Made by a program: the position numbers and the translations under genes. Below the pieces are notes generated by a model that did no database searches, was not told the DNA's origin, and was given only the letters and a program-made list of their open reading frames with translations. Shown piece after piece: positions 1 to 8,561 of a DNA stretch of 64,000 nt. The stretch is from Caballeronia sordidicola (GTDB lineage Bacteria > Pseudomonadota > Gammaproteobacteria > Burkholderiales > Burkholderiaceae): positions 116,785 to 180,784 of the forward strand of contig NZ_MTHB01000023.1 of assembly GCF_002220365.1 (NCBI RefSeq), read 5' to 3'. Each line of letters starts with the position of its first letter. The first letter of the stretch is position 1.

Positions 1-167
1 ACCGGATCATCGTGATGAGCGCCGGCAAGGTGATCGACGATGGTTCGCCGGATCAGTTGCGCAACCGGCCCGGGTTGTATCGGGAACTGCTGTCCAAGCA
101 GCATGGCAAGTTGCCACCGACAACCATGCCCTCGCAACAACTTGCGGCGAAAGCTGAATCGACCTGA
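1..167 (+). CDS. ABC transporter ATP-binding/exporter protein, C-terminal end (partial)
   Basis: Only the last 55 codons are in the window; the frame is already open at base 3 and stops with TGA at 165-167. The visible peptide begins RIIVMSAGKVIDDGSP and continues with an LYRELL-type segment. That is the usual end of an ABC exporter nucleotide-binding domain, the strand after the H-loop where the family reads 'I.VL..G.I.E.G.H..L' and then 'Y..L...Q'. The last 20 or so residues are a polar tail. Walker A, signature and Walker B motifs lie outside the window, so the substrate cannot be inferred. A strong hairpin terminator follows 71 bp downstream. Confidence is good for the superfamily and low for anything more specific. 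Confidence 0.6.
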   Translation, partial: RIIVMSAGKVIDDGSPDQLRNRPGLYRELLSKQHGKLPPTTMPSQQLAAKAEST

Positions 168-231
168 GCTTGCTTCGTCGCGACTCGATCGATTAGCGAC
201 TCAAGCGAGACTCAGTCGAAACTCAAGCGAA

Positions 232-273
232 AAAAAAGCCGCTTCGGATTCATCAGACCGAAGCGGCTTTTTT
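232..273. terminator. Bidirectional rho-independent terminator between the ABC gene and otsA
   Basis: GCCGCTTCGG (238-247) pairs perfectly with CCGAAGCGGC (258-267) across a 10-nt loop. The stem is flanked by an A-run on the left and a T-run on the right, so it can end transcription from both converging genes. Confidence 0.85.
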
Positions 274-1651
274 ACGCCTGCAGGTCGCGCATGAAGTTGT
301 CTCGCCAGACCGAGACATTGTTCTCGCGGAGCTGGGCGAACATGTCCGTGTACCTGGCCTGCCGCTCTTTCAGCGGCATTGCGAGGGCCGCGGCCAACGC
401 GTCCGCCATGCCGGCTATATCGAGCGGATTGACGATCAACGCACCGTTCAATTCCTGCGCCGCGCCCGCAAATTGCGACAGGACCAGCACGCCGGGATCG
501 TCGGGATCTTGCGCCGCCACGTACTCCTTCGCGACCAGGTTCATGCCGTCGCGCAACGGCGTGACGAACCCCACGTGCGACGCGCGAAACAACGCGGCGA
601 GCACGGGCCGCTCATATTGCCGATGGATATAGCGGATCGGCGTCCAGTCGAGCTCCGCATACCGCCCGTTGATGCGCCCGGATTCCGCTTCGAGCTGCAA
701 CCGGATGTCGCGATACGTGTCCATATCGGCGCGCGTAGGCGGCGCGATCTGCACGAACGACACGTTGTTGCGCTGCGCCGGCTGATGCTCCAGTAGTTTT
801 TCGAACGCACGAAAGCGCTCGACCAACCCCTTCGAATAATCGAGCCGGTCGACGCTCATGATCAGCTTGCGGTCGCGCAGCGTCGTCTTGACGGTCTGGA
901 CTTCGCGCCCGCTTTCGCCGTCTTTGGCGAGCAAGGCAATTTCATCAGGATAAACGCCGATCGGATAAGCCGCCGCCCGCAGCGTCTTGCCGAACGCGCT
1001 CACCGCATTCGGCTCGCCAGCGATGCGTACGACCGAACCATTCGCTTGCGTCTCGATGTAATCGCAAAACGCGCGCAAGTCAGGCGCAGTCTGGAATCCG
1101 AGCAGGTCGAAGGAACACAGGGCCTCGACCAGCACGCGATGGCGCGGCACGCTAAGCAGAACCTGTGTCGCCGGAAACGGAATGTGCAGGAAGAAGCCGA
1201 TGCGGTTCGTCACGCCCTCATCGCGCAACGCCTGGGCGAACGGGATCAGGTGATAGTCGTGGACCCAGATGACGTCGTCAGCTTTCAGCAGCGGCGCCAG
1301 TTGCTTCGCGAGCCAACGGTTCACGCGGCAATAACCATCGAATTCGTCGCGGTCGAACTGGATCAGATCCGGACGATAGTGAAACGCCGGCCACAACGTG
1401 GCGTTCGAGAAGCCACGGTAGTACTGGTCATAGTCGCGCTGCGCCAGGCCGATGGTCGCGAACGTCACGCGGCCGCGCTCCTCCAGCGTAATACTCTGCG
1501 GCGGCTCCGCCACCACGTCGCCGCTCCAGCCGAACCACATGCCGCCGGTTTCCTTGAGCGCGTCGTAGACACCGACCGCCAGGCCGCCCGCCGCCGGGCC
1601 GCCTTCGGAGATTGGCGCGACCCGGTTCGAAACAATGATCAGCCTGCTCAC
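272..1651 (-). CDS. otsA: Trehalose-6-phosphate synthase (UDP-forming)
   Basis: Transfers glucose from UDP-glucose to glucose-6-phosphate to make trehalose-6-phosphate, in the cytoplasm, for osmotic and desiccation protection. The 459-residue protein has the usual length of bacterial GT20 enzymes. Visible motifs are the N-terminal SNRVAP loop with a Gly-rich GGLAVGV segment (about 9-27), the sugar-phosphate-site motif HDYHLIP (131-137), [10 protein letters not shown] in the second Rossmann domain and [11 protein letters not shown] near residue 370, which binds the nucleotide. Its start overlaps the end of otsB by 4 bp (ATGA), so the two are translationally coupled, otsB first. The stop codon lies at the base of a shared terminator. 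Confidence 0.95.
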   Translation of the reverse strand: MSRLIIVSNRVAPISEGGPAAGGLAVGVYDALKETGGMWFGWSGDVVAEPPQSITLEERGRVTFATIGLAQRDYDQYYRGFSNATLWPAFHYRPDLIQFDRDEFDGYCRVNRWLAKQLAPLLKADDVIWVHDYHLIPFAQALRDEGVTNRIGFFLHIPFPATQVLLSVPRHRVLVEALCSFDLLGFQTAPDLRAFCDYIETQANGSVVRIAGEPNAVSAFGKTLRAAAYPIGVYPDEIALLAKDGESGREVQTVKTTLRDRKLIMSVDRLDYSKGLVERFRAFEKLLEHQPAQRNNVSFVQIAPPTRADMDTYRDIRLQLEAESGRINGRYAELDWTPIRYIHRQYERPVLAALFRASHVGFVTPLRDGMNLVAKEYVAAQDPDDPGVLVLSQFAGAAQELNGALIVNPLDIAGMADALAAALAMPLKERQARYTDMFAQLRENNVSVWRDNFMRDLQA

Positions 1652-2418
1652 GAACGCGTCCCTTTAGAACTCTCTACCCCGTCAATTCCCGCAATACGCT
1701 GCAGCCAGTCGAGCAGCGCACCAACCGATTCCACCCGCGAATGCGCGAGCGTGTCGCCAGCGCCGACCTTGATCGACACACCATTGCGCTCGTTCACCAC
1801 GGCGAAGCCTTTCTCGTCCGTCAGGTCGTCGCCGATAAACACCGGCTGACGCCCCGCGAACGGCGGCTCGTTCAGGAAAGCCACTACCGCGCGGCCTTTA
1901 TCGACATCCTTTGGCTTGATTTCATAAACCATCTTGCCGGGCTGCAGCACGTACGCATCGGCGTATCGCGCAACCAGTTTCTCGGTCGCCTCACGCGCCG
2001 CTGCGCCGCGCTCCGGCGCGTTCCGATAATGCAGCGCGAGCGCCGCGCCCTTGATCTCCAGCAGCATGCCGGGATTGGCCGTCACCACGCCTTCGAGCAC
2101 ATGTTCCATGCGCAGCAGCCGCTCGTCGTTGAAACCGACGCGGTGGACATCCGCGTTCGAATCGCGCCGCTCGGCGCCATGCAAACCCGCCACGGGCAGA
2201 TCGGGCATTGCAAGAAACGAGTCGATGCTGTCAATCCCGCGCCCCGACACGATCGCCACCGCACCGTTGGTCGCGCGACGCAATGCGCTGAGGATGGTGG
2301 GCACGACCGGTTGAACGGTCACGCCGTCCGGCGTGGGCGCGAGTTCAACGAGCGTGCCGTCGAAATCAAAGAAAAAAGCGGTGGTGGCGAGCGGGAATTT
2401 GTCTGGGAGGTTTTGCAT
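1648..2418 (-). CDS. otsB: Trehalose-6-phosphate phosphatase
   Basis: Dephosphorylates trehalose-6-phosphate to trehalose, completing the OtsAB pathway. HAD-superfamily motif I is visible as FDFDGTLVEL with nucleophile Asp18 and general acid Asp20; motif II is the VSGRG segment near residue 58, and motif IV is GDDLTDEKGF near residue 200. The length (256 aa) fits stand-alone OtsB. It is the first gene of a two-gene minus-strand operon with otsA. Confidence 0.95.
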   Translation of the reverse strand: MQNLPDKFPLATTAFFFDFDGTLVELAPTPDGVTVQPVVPTILSALRRATNGAVAIVSGRGIDSIDSFLAMPDLPVAGLHGAERRDSNADVHRVGFNDERLLRMEHVLEGVVTANPGMLLEIKGAALALHYRNAPERGAAAREATEKLVARYADAYVLQPGKMVYEIKPKDVDKGRAVVAFLNEPPFAGRQPVFIGDDLTDEKGFAVVNERNGVSIKVGAGDTLAHSRVESVGALLDWLQRIAGIDGVESSKGTRS

Positions 2419-2765
2419 CTATATCTGCCTTTCAGCCGGAGAAGGACCGGAAAAGTGTGCGCATGTTACCGCGCTTTGTAACCCTGTCTGGGAAAGCGGC
2501 GTTGGACCGTTCGTTGCACGCTCACGCGGCAAGCCAACACCCTGTGCCAAGTATCAAGCAGCTTTCAAACCTGCTTCGACTAACTTTCAACCTTTACCGG
2601 CGGCCCTGCGGCATAACGCCTCGACCACGCGCCAGCTCGGCTGTACGCCCGGCGTAAGCTTCTATTCTGAGATAGAGTCGGCACCCGGGCGGCTTCACGG
2701 ACAGTTCCTTGATCCCTCGTCCGCGTTGCTTGCTTGATGCACCCTCCCCTCATCCGAGTTGCAAA
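2419..2765. other. Divergent intergenic region between otsB and the SCO1-like gene
   Basis: 347 bp that must hold the promoters of otsBA (leftward) and the SCO gene (rightward). I find no convincing -35/-10 pair, repeat or hairpin here. An in-frame ATG at 2709 could extend the SCO protein by 19 residues, but the extension lacks signal-peptide character, so the start at 2766 is preferred. Confidence 0.5.
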
Positions 2766-3416
2766 ATGTCTTCCTGGTTCAGTTTTCAACCCAAGGGCTG
2801 GTTCGCCGCCGTACTCGCCACTCTAGCCACTCTGTTCACCGCCCTGATCCTGAGCGCTGGCCTCGCTGCATGCTCGCGCCCTGATACAACGCCCTGGAAG
2901 CTGACCGATGTCAGCGGCCACCTGCCCGACCTGGACTTCAAGCTCACCGACGATACAGGCAAACCCGTCACCGGTCAGTCGTTCCAGGGCCAGACAACAC
3001 TGGTGTACTTCGGCTACACCCACTGCCCGGACGTGTGTCCGGAGACCATGGCACGGCTGATGCAAGTCATGCAGCAACTTGGGCCCGATGCTAAAAACAC
3101 GCGCATTGTGTTTATCACCGTCGATCCCGCCCGCGATACCGCGGCTGCGCTGCACGACTACGTGCGCGCGTTCGACGCGCAGCACGCGGTTGGACTGACC
3201 GGCACGGACGGGGCAATCGAGAGCATTGCCAAACGGTATCGGGTGGCTTACCAGATGGAGAAGCGCGATCCGTCCGGCGCGTACGACGTCACGCATAGTT
3301 CGGCCGTCTATATCTTCGATAGCCACGGCCACGCGCGCCTGCTCGCCACCGAGAGCGATTCCATCGATACGATCACGCACGATTTGCGCCGCGTGATCGA
3401 CTCGACCGATTCCTGA
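2766..3416 (+). CDS. SCO1/SenC family copper chaperone lipoprotein
   Basis: Probably delivers copper to, or reduces, the CuA site of cytochrome c oxidase from the outer face of the inner membrane. The chosen start gives 216 residues with a basic N-terminus, a hydrophobic stretch (about 13-35) and a lipobox LAAC with Cys36. The thioredoxin-like domain carries the copper-binding CPDVC motif (Cys87, Cys91) and the third ligand His177 in DVTHSS, all expected for SCO proteins. The next gene, 38 bp downstream, is a CtaG-like oxidase assembly factor, which supports the role. Start choice rests on the signal peptide, because the ribosome binding site is weak. Confidence 0.9.
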   Translation: MSSWFSFQPKGWFAAVLATLATLFTALILSAGLAACSRPDTTPWKLTDVSGHLPDLDFKLTDDTGKPVTGQSFQGQTTLVYFGYTHCPDVCPETMARLMQVMQQLGPDAKNTRIVFITVDPARDTAAALHDYVRAFDAQHAVGLTGTDGAIESIAKRYRVAYQMEKRDPSGAYDVTHSSAVYIFDSHGHARLLATESDSIDTITHDLRRVIDSTDS

Positions 3417-3454
3417 ATTCACTCATTAACCACCGCCTGAGCGTTACCGTCAAC

Positions 3455-4306
3455 ATGTCCTCGATTCTCTACTGGCTCGATCCGTGGGAGCCTTCGCCCA
3501 CCGTCGTGATCGCCGTGCTGATCGCGGCCGTGTTGTTCGCGCGCGGCGCGAAAAGAGCACACGTGTCGCTCGCGCGGCACGTGTCGTTCTGGTTCGGCCT
3601 GACTGCACTCTACGTCGCGCTGCATACCCGGCTCGACTACTTCTTCGAGCATGAATTCTTCATGCATCGGCTGCAACATCTGGTGCTGCATCACCTTGGG
3701 CCGTTTTTTATTGCGCTGTCGTATCCGGGCGCGGCGCTGCGGGCCGGCATTCCGTTCACCTGGCGGCAACGCTGGCTCAAGCCCGCGCTCAACACGGCCG
3801 CGGCGCGCATCTTGTTCAAGGTGATTTTTAATCCGGTTGTCGCGGTGGTGCTGTTTGTCGGGCTCATCTACTTCTGGCTGCTTTCGCCGATCCACTTCAA
3901 GGCGATGCTCGATTGGCGGTTGTACCGCATCATGAACTGGAGCATGGTGATCGACGGCCTGCTGTTCTGGTGGCTCGTGCTCGATTCGCGCCCGGCGCCT
4001 CCCGCGCGGCTCGCGCCTGGACGCCGCATCCTGATCGTGATTGCCGCGATTCCGCCACAGATCATGCTCGGCGCGTATATTTTCTTCACGCCGCACGAGC
4101 TTTATCCGATCTATTCCATCTGCGGACGCGCCTTCACGTGGATCAGCCCCATGCGCGATCAGCAGATCGGCGGTTTGCTGCTGTGGATCCCCGGGTCGAT
4201 GATGAGTGTGATCGGTGCGTTGATCGCGATGCGCCATTGGCTCAGGTTGTCGACGCGTCAACGGCTGGTCCAGCAGCGGGCGCGAGCGGAACTGGTGACG
4301 GCTTAA
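3455..4306 (+). CDS. CtaG-like cytochrome c oxidase assembly membrane protein
   Basis: A 283-residue polytopic protein with about six or seven hydrophobic segments. It resembles the caa3-type CtaG family (Pfam caa3_CtaG), not the periplasmic Cox11-type CtaG. Between segments 2 and 3 lies a His-rich stretch, EHEFFMHRLQHLVLHH (65-80), that could bind copper or face haem. It follows the SCO1-like gene closely and probably shares its transcript, so both likely serve biogenesis of the terminal oxidase. Function within the family is not well defined; the assignment is by membrane pattern and the His motif. Confidence 0.82.
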   Translation: MSSILYWLDPWEPSPTVVIAVLIAAVLFARGAKRAHVSLARHVSFWFGLTALYVALHTRLDYFFEHEFFMHRLQHLVLHHLGPFFIALSYPGAALRAGIPFTWRQRWLKPALNTAAARILFKVIFNPVVAVVLFVGLIYFWLLSPIHFKAMLDWRLYRIMNWSMVIDGLLFWWLVLDSRPAPPARLAPGRRILIVIAAIPPQIMLGAYIFFTPHELYPIYSICGRAFTWISPMRDQQIGGLLLWIPGSMMSVIGALIAMRHWLRLSTRQRLVQQRARAELVTA

Positions 4307-4319
4307 CGCCGCAGTTCTT

Positions 4320-4817
4320 TTATGACCGGCGCATCCATATGTGAGGGATGTCGTCTTCCACGTGAACATCGGAGATTGGCTCGAAGCCGAAGCCCGCATA
4401 AAAGCGCTGCAATCGCGCTTGTGCATGCAGGCGTATCGGTTGGCCGGGCCATTGTTCGCCGACAAGACCCAGTGTGCGTTCGAGCATCGCCTGACCTAAT
4501 CCGATGCCGCGAAAGCCGGCTGTGGTCAGTACACGGCCGATGCGGATATCGGAGTCTTCTGTTTCTTTCGTGCCTTCAGCAGCGGCCGGCAGCAGGACTC
4601 GCAAATAACCGGCGAGCACCGGCCGTGCATCGGCCGAACGCCGATACACGAGCAAATGCCACGCATCGACATCCTGTCCATCGACATCGCCGTACACACA
4701 ATGCTGCTCCACCACGAACACTTCGCTGCGCGCCGCCAGCATGGCGTAGACGTCAAGTGCGCTAAGGTCGGCGAATGGTTTCCAGCACCAGTCGAATTCG
4801 GAAAATGGCTCGGTCAT
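4320..4817 (-). CDS. ElaA-like GNAT N-acetyltransferase
   Basis: A 165-residue GNAT-fold protein starting at MTEPFSEFDW. The N-terminal half matches the ElaA group pattern (L.DVYAMLAARSEVFVVEQ, then 'DVDGQDVDAWHL'). The acetyl-CoA pyrophosphate loop is IGRVLTTAGFRGIGLGQAML. The substrate of ElaA proteins is unknown. A longer reading frame extends 40 codons upstream to 4937, but that extension is low complexity and has no family counterpart. The gene converges on the CtaG-like gene with a 13-bp gap. Confidence 0.85.
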   Translation of the reverse strand: MTEPFSEFDWCWKPFADLSALDVYAMLAARSEVFVVEQHCVYGDVDGQDVDAWHLLVYRRSADARPVLAGYLRVLLPAAAEGTKETEDSDIRIGRVLTTAGFRGIGLGQAMLERTLGLVGEQWPGQPIRLHAQARLQRFYAGFGFEPISDVHVEDDIPHIWMRRS

Positions 4818-4891
4818 AGGGACTTTTCGGTGGGAATTTTCGACGCCTCGCGTCTTGGGAAATGAAGATGTTGAGAGGTCTGAACCTGTAA

Positions 4892-5215
4892 TTATGCCGC
4901 GCGAGGCAAGCACCGCGCACGCTCGGCGATCTGTCACGCCACGTCGGCATCAAGTGCTCGGCGGGTCAGAATGGATCCTGCCAGGGATTCGATTTCCACG
5001 CGGCCGGTCAGCTCGCAAAAGTGAAGCTCGACAGGTTTCTCCAGATCGACGACGAGCATGGTTGCCTGCTTGCGGGGATTCAAGGAGTCGGCTTGCCGCA
5101 GCCGAGCCGGCTCGCGGCCGTGCCTTATCTGCGGTCGGGGCAATTGCGCGATGTGCTGCCGGCATGGCTTGACCGGTCAACCGCATTGGTCAATCGCGGT
5201 GCTGGAGATGCGTGA
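4892..5215 (+). pseudogene. Remnant of a LysR-type regulator, C-terminal effector domain
   Basis: The plus frame is open from 4892 to the TGA ending at 5215. It reads like the tail of a LysR substrate-binding domain: a segment with LQIDDEHGCLLAGIQGVGL followed by PYLRSGQLRDVLPAWLD, matching the family pattern 'l.v.d.....aa.aGlGia.lp......l..G.Lv.VLp.w'. No helix-turn-helix or dimerisation helix precedes it; a stop at 4889-4891 and the start of the ElaA gene lie upstream. A GTG at 5021 could begin a 64-residue peptide but would encode only part of a domain. I read it as a degraded fragment. The match is by eye and the N-terminal half is weak. Confidence 0.45.
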
Positions 5216-5347
5216 TCGACACCTCGGCTTTCCGGACTTCGCCTTTACCGAGTTAATCCGGATGACCGTTCCCTAATTAAGTTAAACGAACCTTAATGAA
5301 CTGGTAACAAGGTGTAACTGTTGTGGGACTGACTGTAACGCAGGGAA

Positions 5348-5376
5348 GGTGACGTTTAATTAGACTAGTCGTCACC
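5348..5376. repeat. Inverted repeat upstream of the 5425 gene
   Basis: GGTGACG (5348-5354) and CGTCACC (5370-5376) form 7-bp perfect arms around an AT-rich 15-bp centre. This could be an operator or a leader hairpin for the gene starting at 5425. The surrounding 5276-5400 stretch is AT-richer than the flanks. Confidence 0.35.
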
Positions 5377-5424
5377 CAGTCGGGCGCTTCATTTCCCCGT
5401 CGCATTTCTGGAGTGGTGCGCTCT

Positions 5425-6444
5425 ATGATTTCGGTAGACCAGATAAGGCCATCGCAATCCGTTGCAAGCGAGATGTCCGTCGTTCACGAATATGCATGGC
5501 CGAAGCCGGCACAACGCCTGTCCAGCACGTTTTTCAAGCTTGTTTATCGTTGGTCCCACTCCAATGCGTTTCGACATAACGAGCGTTTGTGGCACGGCGT
5601 GTCAATTGAGCGGGATTCGCGCGGGTTCCTGAAACGCATGTCGATTGAAGGCCATGATTTGCTGGTCGAGAATCCCGATGACCTGCTCGCATCCCAGACG
5701 GGGGATTGCCATCTGATTGCCACGGGCCCGTCGGTCAATGACATCGATTATGGTGCGCTTGATCTCCATAACGTCATGGGAGTAAACGGCGCGATTGCTT
5801 TACAAGATAAACATCCAATCCGGTTTGAATATTATTGCATCGTGGATGCCGGGTTTGTCCGAAAGCGTCCTGATCTGGTAGCACGCGTGGTTCAGCAAAA
5901 GCTGACGTTATTTGTTACCCCATTAGTATTATGGTACATCGCGCAATACTTCCCGTTATCCCAGTTTCGTTGCCGGGTGTACCTGATTGAAGATATTCAA
6001 TACCCCGCTTGCAAGCGCGCATTACTTAAACACGAACTCCTTTCCACGCATGCGAGCACGGATCTTGTGCTGTTTGATGAAGAACCCACTTTAGGTTTCA
6101 GCTTCAATATCAGCCGGGGCATATTCGATGGCCGTACGGTGGCCTACACGGGTTTGCAAGTGCTCACCTCCCTTGGGTTCAACACCATCTTCATGCATGG
6201 ACTCGATTTGTTGAACGCGGCACAAACACCGCGCTTCTACGAAACTAAAGAGACCATGCAGCCAAGCGCGCTGGACGGAGATTTCAATTCTTTTATAGAA
6301 CCGTCGTTTCGCCATGCCGCCCCGCTCTTGAGCCGTCGCGGCGTACGCGTGGTGAACCTCTCGGCCCAGAGTGCGCTCGGGAGCGACATTATTGAAAAAG
6401 ACGACTGGCACTCGCTGGCTCATGTATCCCTTGAACAGGAATAG
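5425..6444 (+). CDS. GT42/DUF115-like protein, possible surface-glycan or LPS-core enzyme
   Basis: I cannot name this gene with certainty. The chosen ATG (339 residues) has GGAG at 5410-5413; a GTG at 5413 would overlap that site. Residues about 90-150 contain LIATGPSVNDIDYGALDL and then a GVNGAI segment and FEYYCIVDAG. This is the nucleotide-binding arrangement seen in GT42 sialyltransferase-like and DUF115 proteins ('GNGPSL..iD...L....vfg.N......p.yy.v.D'). LPS core proteins such as the Kdo transferase WaaZ have a comparable layout. The middle of the gene (5800-6070) is visibly richer in A+T than its neighbours. A glycosyltransferase-like gene follows 45 bp downstream, consistent with a transferred glycan cassette. 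Confidence 0.5.
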   Translation: MISVDQIRPSQSVASEMSVVHEYAWPKPAQRLSSTFFKLVYRWSHSNAFRHNERLWHGVSIERDSRGFLKRMSIEGHDLLVENPDDLLASQTGDCHLIATGPSVNDIDYGALDLHNVMGVNGAIALQDKHPIRFEYYCIVDAGFVRKRPDLVARVVQQKLTLFVTPLVLWYIAQYFPLSQFRCRVYLIEDIQYPACKRALLKHELLSTHASTDLVLFDEEPTLGFSFNISRGIFDGRTVAYTGLQVLTSLGFNTIFMHGLDLLNAAQTPRFYETKETMQPSALDGDFNSFIEPSFRHAAPLLSRRGVRVVNLSAQSALGSDIIEKDDWHSLAHVSLEQE

Positions 6445-6489
6445 TCCGCGGCTGACGGCGTATGAGCTTACCTGGCGCGGCATCGCGCA

Positions 6490-7611
6490 ATGAAGGTTGT
6501 TCATATTTCCAATACGCCGGTGGCGGGTAGTCCCGGCAACATTGTTTCTGCACTTAATCGGCTCACCGACGTCCAGGCGCGGCATATCGTCTTCAATAGC
6601 AGCGCGTATCGCAGCCGAACCTTTGCTGTCGATCTCGACTGGAAGACTCAGCAGCAACAGGCGCTCGACGTCATTGCCGATGCCGACGTCATTCACGTCC
6701 ATCAGTTCTTTTCGATCGATGAGACCTTCGGTCCGAACTTCCATCAGCGATTCGGCGGTAAGAAAATCATCAAGCAATACCATTCGGCCCCGGATCTCTG
6801 GGCCAAGGGTAACGCCGCAGTGGTCCAGCGGATTGTGTACGAGGACGTGCCGCAACTCGTTATTGCGCAGGGTCCTGAGCGCTATTACCCATTCGCCAGG
6901 GTGGTTCCCAATGTGATCCCGCTGAACGATCCTCGCTATCTACCCGCCCCGGAAAGCAATGCCGACGCGCACGGCATGCCGCTCGTCACGTTTTCGCCGA
7001 GCGGCAGGTCATCTGCGTGGAAAACTCGCTGGGAAACCAAGGGCGTTCCGCAAACCCTCAAACTGCTGCGCAAACTGGAGCGCAAGGGCTTATGCGAGCT
7101 TCAATTGATTGTCGATACGCCGCATGACGCATGTTTGCGGGCCAAGCAACAAGCGGCGATTGCCATCGACGAATGCGTGACTGGGAATTATCACTTGAGC
7201 GGGCTGGAAGCGTTGTCGCAAGGGAAGCCCACCTTGGGTCATCTGGACAATCGCGTTCAGTCTCAGCTTAGAGCGATGACAGGCGCCCTCGAACTGCCCT
7301 GGATCGATGTACGGCTTGAGGAAGCCGAGGGTCCGCTTCGCGAACTGCTATGGGACCGGTCGCTACGCACGGAACTGGGCGCGGCCTCGCGGCAGTGGAT
7401 GGAGACGTACTATCAGGAAGCCGCGATGGTTGAGCATTATCGACGCGCATATCTTGATCTCTTTGAGGCGCCATACCGCTTTCATGGTCGACGCTTCGCC
7501 GGGCATAGCGAACCCTGGCTTGCGGTGGCATTGCCAAATCACCGCTGGGCCGCGCGCAAGCGCGCCAACAGCCCGTGGAGAACACTCGTTGAGACGGTAC
7601 GCGGACGCTGA
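6490..7611 (+). CDS. GT-B fold glycosyltransferase, family 4-like
   Basis: A 373-residue protein with GT-B architecture. The N-terminal Rossmann half begins MKVVHISNTPVAGSPGNIVS and has ADADVIHVHQFFS (about 73-85). The C-terminal half carries ECVTGNYHLSGLEALSQGKP (about 228-247), the place of the E-x7-E nucleotide-sugar motif of GT4 enzymes. Donor and acceptor cannot be inferred. It lies 45 bp after the GT42/DUF115-like gene in the same direction and probably acts with it on a surface glycan or LPS. No other polysaccharide genes flank the pair. Confidence 0.7.
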   Translation: MKVVHISNTPVAGSPGNIVSALNRLTDVQARHIVFNSSAYRSRTFAVDLDWKTQQQQALDVIADADVIHVHQFFSIDETFGPNFHQRFGGKKIIKQYHSAPDLWAKGNAAVVQRIVYEDVPQLVIAQGPERYYPFARVVPNVIPLNDPRYLPAPESNADAHGMPLVTFSPSGRSSAWKTRWETKGVPQTLKLLRKLERKGLCELQLIVDTPHDACLRAKQQAAIAIDECVTGNYHLSGLEALSQGKPTLGHLDNRVQSQLRAMTGALELPWIDVRLEEAEGPLRELLWDRSLRTELGAASRQWMETYYQEAAMVEHYRRAYLDLFEAPYRFHGRRFAGHSEPWLAVALPNHRWAARKRANSPWRTLVETVRGR

Positions 7612-7704
7612 GGCGCTGACCCGGAGAGTCGCGAGGGGCGGCCATTCAGCTTGGCCGCAGCTTCAAGGTTGACCGGTCCTCAGGTCTTTGCGTCCGGACA
7701 CCGT

Positions 7705-8433
7705 CTACTTTGGCGCGATATCGCGTTCCACACGCTTGATATGCTGTTCAACGTAGAACGCCGCGGCATCCGCATCGCCCTGAACCACTGCCTCATAGAT
7801 CAACCGATGTTCAGCCACATAAAGACGAATCCGGCCTGCGTCGTAGATTCCCTCGTCTTTCAGACGCTTCCACAATGGCTGGTCCATCGAACTGGCTACT
7901 TCATCAGCGATCTTGACCATCAGCGCATCACCCGTCATCACCGCCAGTTGCCGATGAAACAAGCGGTCGCTGCTATTCCATAACGCGCGCTGTGCCGGGT
8001 CGTCGATGTCGTAGATGTTTTCCATCTGACTGAGATACTGCTCGGCCATCCGGTCGCGTTGCGCGCGCGCAGCCGCGCGCCGGGCTACTGCCGGTTCTAG
8101 AACCATTCGTACGTCGAGCGTCGAACTGGGACTGAAGTCGGCCGCTCCGGTATCCGCCTTCCGATGCGACAGGCGATCGATGACGTCACCGCAGACGAAC
8201 GTCCCCGAGTTGCGCTTCGTGACGACAAGCCCTTCGTTCTGCAGCGCGCCGATCGCCTCGCGAACGGCGGGCCGTCCAACACCGAACAATGCCGCGAGAT
8301 CGCGCTCCGACGGCAGCCGTGAGTCCGGCAAGAACCGGCCTGCAACAATCTCATCGCGGATTTTTTCAGACACTTGCTCGTAGATCTGCCGCGGGCGGAA
8401 TGAGCCGTCGAGCTCTGCGTGAATTGCTGCCAT
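7705..8433 (-). CDS. GntR/FadR-family (FCD) transcriptional regulator of the hydroxyproline cluster
   Basis: 242 residues. The N-terminal winged helix (about 15-80) contains the GntR signature, LPSERDLAALFGVGRPAVRE and then 'LQNEGLVV'. The C-terminal all-helical FCD ligand domain (about 95-225) has the spaced Asp/His residues that usually bind a metal and carboxylate effector. It is divergent from the solute-binding protein gene at 8562, with 128 bp between starts holding several inverted repeats on an ACCA/TGGT theme. It probably represses the catabolic genes until a hydroxyproline-pathway compound binds. The regulator of the set is inferred from position only. Confidence 0.88.
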   Translation of the reverse strand: MAAIHAELDGSFRPRQIYEQVSEKIRDEIVAGRFLPDSRLPSERDLAALFGVGRPAVREAIGALQNEGLVVTKRNSGTFVCGDVIDRLSHRKADTGAADFSPSSTLDVRMVLEPAVARRAAARAQRDRMAEQYLSQMENIYDIDDPAQRALWNSSDRLFHRQLAVMTGDALMVKIADEVASSMDQPLWKRLKDEGIYDAGRIRLYVAEHRLIYEAVVQGDADAAAFYVEQHIKRVERDIAPK

Positions 8434-8465
8434 CGTTGAATCTCATCAAACATGGTCACCGGAAA

Positions 8466-8533
8466 GACCAAAACCGGTCCCGGCATTTTGAAATGGTTGC
8501 TTCGAGAACCAATTTTGGTCTACATTTAAAACC
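8466..8533. promoter_or_regulatory. Probable GntR operator cluster in the divergent promoter region
   Basis: Several short inverted repeats share an ACCA/TGGT core: GACC-N6-GGTC at 8466-8479, TGGTT-N8-AACCA at 8494-8511, ACCAA-TT-TTGGT at 8508-8519, and a further ACCA half-site near 8531. FadR-type regulators bind palindromes of the form TGGT-N-ACCA. Their clustering between the divergent regulator and transport genes suggests co-repression of both. A GGAG ribosome binding site at 8549-8552 serves the 8562 start. Confidence 0.5.
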
Positions 8534-8561
8534 AGTATAGTTCACCTCGGAGATTACCCAA

